A DNA stretch of 13,946 nucleotides from Rhodospirillaceae bacterium (lineage in GTDB: Bacteria; Pseudomonadota; Alphaproteobacteria; GCA-2731375): positions 1 through 13,946 of the forward strand of contig JABIWH010000061.1 of the NCBI GenBank assembly GCA_018701215.1, in the 5' to 3' direction. A program made the translations under genes and the position numbers. This document shows positions 1 to 7,931 of this stretch, one piece after another (the first letter of the stretch is position 1; each line of letters begins with the position of its first letter). The notes under the pieces are model-generated. The model did no database searches and was not told where the DNA came from. It was given only the letters and a program-made list of their open reading frames with translations.

Positions 1-12
1 CCGCCATCGCAA

Positions 13-26
13 TTGATTCAGATCAA
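13..26. promoter_or_regulatory. FNR/CRP-family (FNR, ANR, FixK or NNR type) binding site
   Basis: The sequence TTGAT-TCAG-ATCAA is a perfect match to the consensus box of FNR-family regulators (TTGAT-N4-ATCAA). If this is a class II site centred about 41.5 bp before the transcription start, the start falls near position 61. A weak -10-like TAGGGT then lies at 49-54, at the right distance. It points toward the cytochrome gene at 274, so oxygen- or nitrogen-oxide-responsive control of genes 1-3 is a fair inference. Which family member binds cannot be told from the sequence. Confidence 0.7.
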
Positions 27-273
27 GGTAGTCTAATGTACCTGACGATAGGGTTAATAAGGTAATAGTTATTTAGCCTAGGCGTGGTGTATGCTCGCAT
101 TGGGCGAATGGTCTGATCTTGAGTCTTTATCGTATTTGTGGCGCGGCACTGACATCACGGGTTATTTCTGATGTGATGGATGCCGCTTCAGGCGGCTTGG
201 TGCGATCCGCGCGCTTTTCCTCTATCCGGTACCAAGCCGATACCGAGCCCTCTCCTGATTAGGGATTTTTTTG
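27..273 (+). other. Long leader before the pentaheme cytochrome gene
   Basis: I see no gene here. If transcription starts near 61, the leader is about 210 nt. It contains short inverted repeats: ACATCA/TGATGT at 152-157 and 169-174, a GC-rich hairpin GCCGC/GCGGC at 182-186 and 192-196, and CGGTA/TACCG at 227-231 and 241-245. CCCT at 248-251 could pair with the AGGG of the ribosome binding site at 261-265. These are weak stems and may be chance; no known riboswitch was recognised. Confidence 0.35.
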
Positions 274-2133
274 ATGTTTTGGCAATCTAAGTTGACTGTT
301 CCGCTTTTCCGGCCACAGGTTCATTTTGTATTCCAGTCGATGAATGTTCGGTTCACTGTCATGTTGGCGCTAATATTGTCTCTGACATTTGCCATGGCGA
401 TACCAGTATCGGCTTTGGCGCAAAAGGCGCCTGATGGGAAAAGCGGAGCCACGGCCCATGAGGATCTATTCCGCAACAAACAATTCCCCTCCGCCTTCGA
501 ATGCAAAGTCTGCCATCCGGTACAGTTCCGGCAATGGTCCGTTTCGCACCATGCCTATGGTAATTTGAGCCCCTTCTTCACCTCGGTGGAGAACGCCATT
601 TTGTCCAAGACCAACGGCACCTCGGCCGATACCTGTTCGCGCTGCCATGCGCCGCTGTCGGCGGTCTTGAAGACGATGCAGATTTCCAACGTCAAACGGC
701 AGCAATTCGCCCAGGCCGGTGAAGATTTCCTCGGCCCGGTGGTGGAAGGTATCACCTGCGTGGTCTGCCACCGCTTCGACAAACGCTATGGCAAACGCTC
801 CGCCCGGTCGCTGATCACCCAGGGCGATATCTTCGCGCCGATTTTTGGCCCCACCAACAATGATATCCAGGCCGAGACCGAAAAGGACAGCCGGCTAAAC
901 CTGGTAACGGAGCGCGGCAAGAAGGGCCGGGCGATCCATAAGGTGGTGGAGCCTTATCCGTTCCTCCGCGCCTCCCGCTTCTGCGGCAACTGCCATTCCT
1001 CGCGCCTGCCCACCGGCGTGCATAACGAGGAAACCTTCGACGAATACCGCACCTCGCAATCGGCCAAGGACGGCGTGACTTGCCAGGATTGCCACATGGG
1101 CAAGGTTCCGGGCGAGAACAAGGGCTTTGACTTCGCCCCGGCGGCGGTGATCGGCAAGACCGAGACCAAGCCGCGGCGCCTGTCGAACCATTATTTCGCC
1201 GGCCCGGATTTCTCGGTGCTGCATCCCGGCATCTTCCCCCACAACCCCGACGCGGTACAGCTGGCCAGCTACGCCCAGTGGCTCGAATTCGACCACAAAA
1301 AGGGTTGGGGCACGGATGAATTCGAGGACAATGTCGCAGACGACCATAAGTTCCCAAAACATTGGGAGGATCAGGATCTGCGCTATGAAGCCCGCGAGAT
1401 TCTGGAAGCCAATTTCGAGTTGATGGACTGGGCCAAGGATCAGCGCAAGACCCTCATGCTGGCCGGCTACAAGGTCGATGACGTGGTCATGAATAAACCC
1501 AGCATGAGTGATGGCCTGAACTTCAAGATCAAGCTGCGCAATGCCGTGCTGGGCCACAACGCACCATCGGGCTTCATTCACGAACGCATGATATTCTTCC
1601 AAGTCACGGTCAAGGACGGCCAGGGCAATACGGTCTTCAAATCCGGCGACCGGGACCCCAACGGCGATCTGCGGGAACGCTATTCCCGCTATGTCCGTAA
1701 TGGCGAAATGAAATATGACAAGCAATTGTTCAATTTGATGAGCCATTTCATGGCCCGCACGTTCTGGGGCGGCGAGCGCACGCAGCTGCGGGCGGTGCCT
1801 TTCTCGGCAGCCGTCAGACCGTTTATCCGACCGCCGACCAACCCGACGGCGATCCACATGCGTCCGGAAAGCGCCCGTTCAAAGAAGAACAGTATCGAAC
1901 CGGGCGGCCACCGTTGGGCCGAGTACCATGTCGATCCAAGCCTGCTGAAGGCGGGCGAGACCTACACGGTGCATATGAAGCTGATCGCTCAGCAGATGCC
2001 GGCGTATTTCATTCACGTCTCCTCCGGCCCCGGTTTCGACTACGGCTTCTCCCTGCGTGAATTGGCGAAGCGCGTCGTCGATCTAAGCATAAACCTGTGG
2101 GAAACCACGGAAACCGTAACAATCGCGAATTAG
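274..2133 (+). CDS. Exported pentaheme cytochrome c (cytochrome c554-like N-terminal region)
   Basis: Predicted periplasmic or outer-membrane-associated electron-transfer protein. Numbering from the TTG at 271, there are five CxxCH heme sites: residues 78-82 (CKVCH), 122-126 (CSRCH), 163-167 (CVVCH), 238-242 (CGNCH) and 271-275 (CQDCH). The first is followed by QFRQWSVSHHA, the pattern seen in the cytochrome c554/multiheme family. Residues 410-590 have no heme sites and look like the beta-rich C-terminal domain common in such proteins (GHNAPSGF, then VTVKDGQGN). A signal peptide lies at residues 24-51, with cleavage after ALA. The ATG at 274 has an AGGGA 8 nt upstream and was chosen; the ATG at 340 would give a more normal signal peptide but has no Shine-Dalgarno. 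The stop at 2133 is 10 nt before the barrel gene, so the two are probably cotranscribed. No enzymatic role can be assigned. Confidence 0.88.
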   Translation: MFWQSKLTVPLFRPQVHFVFQSMNVRFTVMLALILSLTFAMAIPVSALAQKAPDGKSGATAHEDLFRNKQFPSAFECKVCHPVQFRQWSVSHHAYGNLSPFFTSVENAILSKTNGTSADTCSRCHAPLSAVLKTMQISNVKRQQFAQAGEDFLGPVVEGITCVVCHRFDKRYGKRSARSLITQGDIFAPIFGPTNNDIQAETEKDSRLNLVTERGKKGRAIHKVVEPYPFLRASRFCGNCHSSRLPTGVHNEETFDEYRTSQSAKDGVTCQDCHMGKVPGENKGFDFAPAAVIGKTETKPRRLSNHYFAGPDFSVLHPGIFPHNPDAVQLASYAQWLEFDHKKGWGTDEFEDNVADDHKFPKHWEDQDLRYEAREILEANFELMDWAKDQRKTLMLAGYKVDDVVMNKPSMSDGLNFKIKLRNAVLGHNAPSGFIHERMIFFQVTVKDGQGNTVFKSGDRDPNGDLRERYSRYVRNGEMKYDKQLFNLMSHFMARTFWGGERTQLRAVPFSAAVRPFIRPPTNPTAIHMRPESARSKKNSIEPGGHRWAEYHVDPSLLKAGETYTVHMKLIAQQMPAYFIHVSSGPGFDYGFSLRELAKRVVDLSINLWETTETVTIAN

Positions 2134-2143
2134 GGTGGCCGAC

Positions 2144-3562
2144 ATGCTGAGAAAATCAATCATCATCGCCGCCTTTACCCTGATCGGTTTTGCCGGTTAT
2201 GCCGCGGCCCCTTCGAATACGGCCCTGGCCGGCGACAAGAACGCAACGTATAGCGGCGACGACAATAGCCCCTCCCGCTTCTCGGATGTTCCGCCCGGCT
2301 TCAAGGGGCAGGACCAGCAGCCGGCCCGGCCAGTTCCCCTTATCGAATTCTGGCAGCCTTATGTGCATGAGGGGCCATATGAGTATGAATTCGAATTGCC
2401 CACCGGCATGGTCGTCTCGCCGGGGCTGGTGCTGTTCGGCAGTATCAACACCGGTTTGGAGATCACCGACAACGGTGTGACCGAAACCGCATCCACCTGG
2501 GTGACCACGGCCAATCTTTTCCTCAACATGACCCTCAGCGGGACCGAGCGGATCCTGCTCGGCATGGCGCCGCTAACACAGGAAAACGGCGCCAAGAGCC
2601 GCTACCTGATCGATCCGGGCAGAGGCTGGAAAAGCGAAGCCAACGCGCGTCTGTCCACCGCCTTCTTTGAAGGCGAGATTTCGGAAATGTTCCCTAATCT
2701 GGACATGGACGGCCGGCTGCCGCTAGATTTTGAGATCGCGGTGGGGCGCCAACGGGTGGTTTCCCAAGGCGGCATGCTGATCAACGATAGTCTCGATTCC
2801 GTCGCCCTGACCCGCAGCACCATACCCTTCACGGGCTCCAATTTCGCCCGGATAACAGGGCTGATGGCTTGGAACAACGTACAGCGCAGCAACAATATCG
2901 ATGATGATGAGGGTGAATTATATGCCATCTTCTCCGCCGTCGAGGCGCATCATGCGACAATTGAGCTGGACATGACATATATCGACAGCACCCGTGCCAT
3001 CGGTGACCAGTTCAATATCGGCGGCGGCTTCATTCGTCCCTTCATTATCGCGGAACATGATGTGGATACGACGATCCGGCTGGCTCATTCCCATACGCCG
3101 GGCCAAAGCACGGCGCAGGCGACCGATGGAACTTTGCTCTACACCTCTTTCTCCTGGGCTCCAAAACGCACCGATAATATTATGTATCTGAACCTGTTCG
3201 GGGCAGCCAACGACTATGCGCCGGCTGCGCGCTCGGCTGGTGGGCCGCTGGGTATCATGGGGCTGTTGTTTTCCGGTAATGGCCTGGCCGGTGCGGCGAT
3301 CCCGAACAGGGCCAGTGATGCCTTTGGCGGCACTATCGGCTATCAGATGTTTTTCTCGCCAGCCTTGCGGCGCAACTTGATCTTAGAAATTGGCGGCAAG
3401 GTCGATGACAACACCGGCGGTACCGACCGTTTCGGCGTGGCGGTGCGTTATTCCCAGGCCGTTGGCCGGCATGTCTTTTTCGAGCTTGGCGGTTTCGCGG
3501 TATCACAGGAATCCATTGATGAGGCCTTCGGTGTGCGCACCAAGATAAACGTCGCCTTCTAG
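2144..3562 (+). CDS. Predicted outer-membrane beta-barrel protein
   Basis: About 472 residues. An N-terminal signal peptide (MLRKSIIIAAFTLIGFAGYA, cleaved near ALAGD) is followed by many alternating amphipathic strands rich in Gly, aromatics and Asn. The protein ends in phenylalanine (KINVAF), the usual C-terminal signature recognised by the BAM complex. No heme motif is present. The ATG at 2144 was chosen over the in-frame GTG at 2135 because the GGGTGG at 2133-2138 then lies at ribosome-binding distance and the signal peptide becomes clean. It lies between two multiheme cytochromes, so it could be the barrel of a porin-cytochrome conduit, or a substrate porin for the same pathway. I see no sequence likeness to MtrB or PioB that would decide this. 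Confidence 0.8.
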   Translation: MLRKSIIIAAFTLIGFAGYAAAPSNTALAGDKNATYSGDDNSPSRFSDVPPGFKGQDQQPARPVPLIEFWQPYVHEGPYEYEFELPTGMVVSPGLVLFGSINTGLEITDNGVTETASTWVTTANLFLNMTLSGTERILLGMAPLTQENGAKSRYLIDPGRGWKSEANARLSTAFFEGEISEMFPNLDMDGRLPLDFEIAVGRQRVVSQGGMLINDSLDSVALTRSTIPFTGSNFARITGLMAWNNVQRSNNIDDDEGELYAIFSAVEAHHATIELDMTYIDSTRAIGDQFNIGGGFIRPFIIAEHDVDTTIRLAHSHTPGQSTAQATDGTLLYTSFSWAPKRTDNIMYLNLFGAANDYAPAARSAGGPLGIMGLLFSGNGLAGAAIPNRASDAFGGTIGYQMFFSPALRRNLILEIGGKVDDNTGGTDRFGVAVRYSQAVGRHVFFELGGFAVSQESIDEAFGVRTKINVAF

Positions 3563-3719
3563 GACGAAATTGGGCAGCACCGTGATTGGCGGTCTTTGCC
3601 GAACGGTGTGTGGCGGAAATTGCCGACAAACGCGGCATTGCGTCTTACCGTCCAATTGGGCACACTGTCCATAAGCCATCATGGCAATAATATCAAATGC
3701 TGGTATAAGGGGGGCCGTG

Positions 3720-4667
3720 GTGCTCAAATCCATCAAACGCACAGCTTTGCTGGCAATTTTGCCGTTGATGACGGCGCTTGTAATTTTCACTGGGACACAA
3801 CGGGCAAATGCGGAACCCTATGTGCAAGGTCCGACCTTCTGCGAGGAATGTCACAAGGAAGAGACCAAGATCTGGGCCACGACCAAGCATTTCGAGACCT
3901 ACCGCACGGTGCACAAATCCAATTACGCGAAAAAGATCGCCAAAGCGGTGGGCGGCAAGAAGAATATGAAGCGCAACAAGAATTGCAGCGTTTGCCACTA
4001 TTCGAAAGAACAGAAAAAGCCGACAGGCAAATCGAAGATAAAGTACGGCCCGTCCTGCGAGGACTGCCATGGTGCCTCATCCGAATGGGAGACGGTCCAC
4101 GCCGATTATGGTGGCAAGAATGTTAAGCGGAAGGACGAGACGCCGGCGCATAAGGCCAAGCGGGTTGCCGATTCCACCACCGCCGGCCTGATCTGGGCCA
4201 GGATGACTTATGACATCGCGGTCAATTGCATGAAGTGCCACGGCCTCGCCCGCACGGAAATCAGCGGCAAGGCCTTTGGCAAAATGTTGAAGGCGGGACA
4301 TCCGATCAACCAGTCTTTCGAAATCGTCATGTTCTCCCAGGGCAAGATGCGCCATTGGCTCGAGCCGCGCTCACCTGCCCAACTGGCGAAACTGTTTGTC
4401 GCCGGCCAGGCAGCGAAGCTGGTTTCCGCCACCGAGATGGTCGGCAAGTCCAAGAACAAGAAGTACAAGGCGGCGCAGATACAACGCGTGGCGAACGCCA
4501 AGGCGGCCTTGCAGGGTGTGCCCGGGGCGGCTGCCTTGATCAGTTCACCGAGCGATGCCGCCGCCCGCGCCATGATGAAGGCGATTGGCGATCAGGATAT
4601 ATCCGGTTTGGTCGGTGGGCGAATTCCCTGTGCCGGTCCGGACCAGGAAAATTTGCGGAAGTGCTGA
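3720..4667 (+). CDS. Exported tetraheme cytochrome c (cytochrome c554-like)
   Basis: Predicted periplasmic electron carrier with four CxxCH sites. Counting from an upstream ATG at 3681, these are at residues 54-58 (CEECH), 102-106 (CSVCH), 126-130 (CEDCH) and 183-187 (CMKCH). The spacing and the CEECHKEETKIWATTKHF context fit the cytochrome c554/c' superfamily. The C-terminal third is Ala/Lys-rich, heme-free and probably helical. The protein is strongly Lys-rich, which would suit docking to acidic partners such as the acidic cytochrome at 4849-7098 (inference). A GTG start at 3720 is preferred: AAGGGGGG at 3707-3714 is a strong ribosome binding site and the signal peptide then starts with LKSIKRTALLAILPL and ends ANA. 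The ATG at 3681 lacks one. The gap to the barrel gene is about 157 nt. Confidence 0.87.
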   Translation: MLKSIKRTALLAILPLMTALVIFTGTQRANAEPYVQGPTFCEECHKEETKIWATTKHFETYRTVHKSNYAKKIAKAVGGKKNMKRNKNCSVCHYSKEQKKPTGKSKIKYGPSCEDCHGASSEWETVHADYGGKNVKRKDETPAHKAKRVADSTTAGLIWARMTYDIAVNCMKCHGLARTEISGKAFGKMLKAGHPINQSFEIVMFSQGKMRHWLEPRSPAQLAKLFVAGQAAKLVSATEMVGKSKNKKYKAAQIQRVANAKAALQGVPGAAALISSPSDAAARAMMKAIGDQDISGLVGGRIPCAGPDQENLRKC

Positions 4668-4848
4668 GCTATCCCTGAAATCTGCTCGCCGCCGCCCCGC
4701 CGCGGCCCGGTACCACCGGATAGCCTCACCGCGCTATGACCGCGAGGCATGAGAGCATGCGACGAGCGCGGGCGGGTGGTTCAATCTCGAAGAGGTCTGG
4801 CGCCTAATCGGCTGCCGTCTATCCACGATAGGCCTTGGTTACCGATGG
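4665..4848. other. Convergent intergenic region with nested hairpins
   Basis: Genes 3 (plus) and 4 (minus) end facing each other here. TGAGCTATCC at 4665-4674, which includes the stop codon, pairs with GGATAGCCTCA at 4718-4728 with one bulged base. GCGCT at 4731-4735 pairs with AGCGC at 4765-4769 and encloses GCATG-AGAG-CATGC (4747-4760). A small hairpin CTATC-CAC-GATAG lies at 4819-4831. None has a run of T on either side, so these are not typical intrinsic terminators, but they could still stop or protect both transcripts. I see no gene. Confidence 0.4.
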
Positions 4849-7098
4849 CTATTTCGGAGGCTTTCCCGCCCCATTCTTGAGCATGCCCTTGGTATGGGCC
4901 ACGACTGATTGGAAAACACCAAGGTGATAGTTATGGCAGGTCAGACAGCTATCACCCGCCTTGGCCGCGGTATGACATTCGGCACAGACGGCGCGCGGCA
5001 AAGGCTTGAAATTGCTGTTGAATTTGGCTGGATCCCTATGTTTGAACGCGGCGGCATAATCAGCCTTTGAATCCCTCTCGTGACAGGTCAGGCAGCCCTT
5101 TTCATCCAACAGGCTAAAATGGGCGGCATGGGAAAAGCGCACCGACTTTTTCAGGCCGTCCGCCGACCTGTAGCCACGCCAGTTGACGACTAGGGTTTGG
5201 TCCGCCCGTTGATCCACGGAGTGACACTTGCCGCATATCCCAGGCGCCTTTTTATCGACCAGGGCCTCGAAAATCTGTGCGCTTTCGTCCGGTCGTTGGA
5301 TTGACCGCCCGGTCAGATCCAACCAGGCCCGGATGAAACTATCGCCGTGGCCCGTGGGCCGGTAGCGCAAAGTGAATTCGTCGCGGTACCAGCCGCCCGA
5401 AATATTCCATTCCTCGCCGCCGACAGTTTCAATAGCCGGGATGGCAGCCTTGTTGTCATCCTCGTCATCACCCTCGTCGTCGTCATCCTCGTCGTCGTCA
5501 CCCTCGTCCTTGCTGGTTTCGGTCTCTTTGTCATCGCTATCGTCGTCCTTTTCCGATTCTTCCTCGTCGTCCTCATCCTCCTCTTCATCCTCCGCTTCCT
5601 CATCGGGTATGGGAACCGTCTCACCTGCCCGCCAGCGGGGAATTTCCGACCCCAGCATTGGGAACCACTCCCTTTGCACCGCCGCGATCGTCTCAAAGGG
5701 CAATAATGCGGTTAGCTTGGCCCTTTCCGCCGCCGTTAGAGGGCGGCCCAGAGTTTCCTGCAGACGTCCATGCAGGGCGGTCGCGCCCTGGGCGCGAATA
5801 TCGAACAGCAATGACTTCACGGCCCAGGCCAGGGTCTCCACCGCCGCCAGTTGCTCTTCGCTGGCGTCCGACAGATCCAGCGGGTCATCAATTTCCACCA
5901 GAACGGCTTGCACCGCCCGGTATTTCGGATCAGCCGACAACAGTAGGCTCATGAACGGCGTCACGGTGTCTTCGGCATATTCCGGCCATTCCCCGATCGC
6001 CGCTTCTTGATCGCGCAGACTTTCCACATCCAAGCCAGGCACGGCAAAGACGGCCAGGCCCTTGGCGGAGGCGCGTCCGGTGCCCGCAACCTGGTCGCCG
6101 TGGCAACCACCGCCGCAACTGACTTCGAACGGCTTGACCTGCATCAGACGGCCGTTTGCGTCTGTCTTGTGACAGTCGCGGCATTCCTCCGGCGCTAGCT
6201 TTGCGATCTTGCCGTCACGGAAATGCTTGTCGATATGGCTACTGTGATCGAATTGCAGCAGCGTCCGGCGTTCGTAGGGATATTGCGCGAAATCCGGATG
6301 GCCGGATGCCAGGCTGTGGAACTGCGCCTGGTGACAGGTCGTGCAGCGATCATTTGAAAGGCTGGTCAGGTCCATGTCGGCGCCACGGTGTTCTCCATGG
6401 CAGGTCATGCAGGGCAACGAGACCGCATTTTCCCGCGGTTTGCCGTATACAAGGTTCGCCAATTGCACGCCAAGGGTCCGCCCGCCAGCCGTCGCCGGCG
6501 CGGCGGCTTTGCGCAAAGCCTGCATCTCCTCCACCGGCAAGTTATGCGGTAGCAGGCCGCGCTCCCCCATCTTGTGGCAGGTGTTACAGGGCCTGCTGTC
6601 TTCAAACGTACCGTCTTCCGACCAGGCGGCGCGCCACCATCCCGCCATGCCCTGATGGAAGACGGCGTGGCAGCTGCCGCAGTCGGTCAACTCGGCATGT
6701 TGAAAAGACAATTCGCCCGGATCGATAAATGCTGCCCGATACCCTCCCGCCATGGCAAAGACCATGATGCCGGCGACCAATGCCAATACCCATGACACAA
6801 CGGCCCCGCGCCGGGCCCGCCAACTGCGCACGGGCCGGCATAGCGGCACATGCCGGCAGCAGGTGCCATCCGCCAGCGGGCCGTCCGGGCAGGGGCCGCC
6901 ACTGAATTGCGAACGGGTGCAGTGCCAACGCTCACCCACACGCACCGGGTCGCATTCGTAGCCCCCCCGGCAATGCCCGCCGGCATCCGGGCCATCTTGG
7001 CAAGGGCAGCCCTCCGCCGCATGCCCGCAGACCCATTTCTGGCCGGGACGGATAAAGGGGCTCTCGCGATAACCGAATGGTTGTAAAGGCTCCGACAT
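4849..7098 (-). CDS. Membrane-anchored decaheme-type cytochrome c with duplicated 4-Cys cytoplasmic domain and acidic linker
   Basis: 749 residues. Residues 22-90 hold two copies of a four-cysteine repeat (C24, C33, C43, C49 and C60, C70, C80, C87, each ending near PVR). A basic RSWRARRG stretch (residues 91-98) and one membrane helix (about 99-119) follow, so the repeats should be cytoplasmic and the rest periplasmic. Nine canonical heme sites start at residues 140, 171, 230, 252, 306, 622, 669, 705 and 718. A tenth candidate is CGGGCH (328-333), with three residues between the cysteines. Residues 499-549 are almost all Asp and Glu. The two heme blocks may be separate domains joined by a helical region (350-480) and the acidic stretch. 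It is the last gene of the operon, and its ATG overlaps the TGA of the previous gene (TGATG). It probably passes electrons from the membrane b-type subunit to periplasmic carriers (inference). Confidence 0.9.
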   Translation of the reverse strand: MSEPLQPFGYRESPFIRPGQKWVCGHAAEGCPCQDGPDAGGHCRGGYECDPVRVGERWHCTRSQFSGGPCPDGPLADGTCCRHVPLCRPVRSWRARRGAVVSWVLALVAGIMVFAMAGGYRAAFIDPGELSFQHAELTDCGSCHAVFHQGMAGWWRAAWSEDGTFEDSRPCNTCHKMGERGLLPHNLPVEEMQALRKAAAPATAGGRTLGVQLANLVYGKPRENAVSLPCMTCHGEHRGADMDLTSLSNDRCTTCHQAQFHSLASGHPDFAQYPYERRTLLQFDHSSHIDKHFRDGKIAKLAPEECRDCHKTDANGRLMQVKPFEVSCGGGCHGDQVAGTGRASAKGLAVFAVPGLDVESLRDQEAAIGEWPEYAEDTVTPFMSLLLSADPKYRAVQAVLVEIDDPLDLSDASEEQLAAVETLAWAVKSLLFDIRAQGATALHGRLQETLGRPLTAAERAKLTALLPFETIAAVQREWFPMLGSEIPRWRAGETVPIPDEEAEDEEEDEDDEEESEKDDDSDDKETETSKDEGDDDEDDDDEGDDEDDNKAAIPAIETVGGEEWNISGGWYRDEFTLRYRPTGHGDSFIRAWLDLTGRSIQRPDESAQIFEALVDKKAPGICGKCHSVDQRADQTLVVNWRGYRSADGLKKSVRFSHAAHFSLLDEKGCLTCHERDSKADYAAAFKHRDPAKFNSNFKPLPRAVCAECHTAAKAGDSCLTCHNYHLGVFQSVVAHTKGMLKNGAGKPPK
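5454..5604 (-). repeat. Low-complexity tract coding for a 50-residue Asp/Glu run
   Basis: On the plus strand this reads as a run of TCG, TCC, TCA and TTC triplets, and on the coding strand as GAC/GAT/GAG/GAA. It encodes residues 499-549 of the cytochrome at 4849-7098, mostly acidic with a few Ser, Lys, Thr and Gly. Mixed codon use shows that the acidic character is kept at the protein level rather than by pure triplet expansion. Confidence 0.85.
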
Positions 7099-7931
7099 CA
7101 GCGCGCGCCACCAAACGAATAGACCAAAAGCAAGTGCAACAGCGTCAACAGAATTAGACCGTAAGTCGCCGGTATATGAACAAACAGCCAGGCCTTAAGG
7201 ACGCTTTGCAGAGCATGAGCGTAGTCCAACCGGTTCTTCCGCTCCACCAGGGCACGCAACTTTTCGGCCTGGATCATTTCCTGATCGTTCAAATACCGAG
7301 TCATGCTTGTCAGTTCGGTCATAAGAGCGAAATAGGCCCGTCGGGAGCCTTGCAAATGCAGCCACATATGCCGAGGCCGGGCAAAATAGTCAGCAAGCTG
7401 GCCGCCATAGAAATCGGCAATGGTCGATGAACCGGTTTCCGCGGCCGATTCCAGGGCCACGGCTTCCGCCTGCTGCCGCAACTGGGCAATGAACTGGGGG
7501 ATACGTTCCAGGACCACTTCCTCGGTGCGCCGGGTCAACATCCGGGCGTAACGGCGGGCAATATAGATTCCAATCAGGCCGCTGCCCGCGGCCGCCACGA
7601 AAAACAGCGCCAGAATGCGCTCCAAAAGCCCATTCGGGATCCGCCAGTCGACATGCAGGGCGAAGATCAGCACCGTCAGCAGTCCCAGATAGATATGCAC
7701 CTGCAGCCAGGACGATGCCGTGCCCATGGGCACCATGGACAGTTTCTTGCGCCCATTGTAAAGCGCCAGCACCAGGATCGCCGCGAACAACAGCCATCCG
7801 CTTAGGAATGCCGATTGGTAGAGGGAGACATCGTAGGCCGTATGCCAGGCCAGATACGCCACGCCGGCCAGCAGGGTGATAAAGCCGTTTCGCCAACGGC
7901 GTTTGGCGAACGTAATCACCGGCTCAGCCAT
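7098..7931 (-). CDS. Predicted diheme b-type transmembrane electron-transfer subunit
   Basis: 277 residues with about five membrane helices (16-34, 41-58, 77-95, 104-124, 247-272) and a long polar segment (126-245) between the fourth and fifth. H79 and H93 on helix 3 and H252 and H266 on helix 5 are each 14 positions apart. That spacing is typical of paired helices holding two b hemes across a bilayer, as in cytochrome b and ferric-reductase-like proteins. H30 on helix 1 is a further candidate ligand. I do not recognise a named family. Its start overlaps the upstream gene by 16 nt and its stop overlaps the next start by one base, so it is translationally linked to the Fe-S protein before it and the multiheme cytochrome after it. 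The probable role is to carry electrons across the inner membrane between them. Confidence 0.82.
   Translation of the reverse strand: MAEPVITFAKRRWRNGFITLLAGVAYLAWHTAYDVSLYQSAFLSGWLLFAAILVLALYNGRKKLSMVPMGTASSWLQVHIYLGLLTVLIFALHVDWRIPNGLLERILALFFVAAAGSGLIGIYIARRYARMLTRRTEEVVLERIPQFIAQLRQQAEAVALESAAETGSSTIADFYGGQLADYFARPRHMWLHLQGSRRAYFALMTELTSMTRYLNDQEMIQAEKLRALVERKNRLDYAHALQSVLKAWLFVHIPATYGLILLTLLHLLLVYSFGGAR

Noticed and set aside
895..1857. 320-codon minus-strand open frame inside the pentaheme cytochrome gene
   Set aside because: No domain and no start signal; it lies wholly against a well supported gene.
3578..3608. CACCGT/ACGGTG inverted repeat between the barrel and tetraheme genes as a terminator
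   Set aside because: Short 6-bp stem, 19-nt loop and no T run; the two genes are better taken as one transcript.
5451..5606. CRISPR array or other short-repeat array
   Set aside because: The repetition is triplet low complexity within an open frame, without repeat-spacer periodicity.
5347..6010. Long plus-strand open frames rich in serine or valine opposite the multiheme cytochrome gene
   Set aside because: They are the complement of the Asp/Glu tract; no ribosome binding site or domain, and the opposite strand has clear heme motifs.
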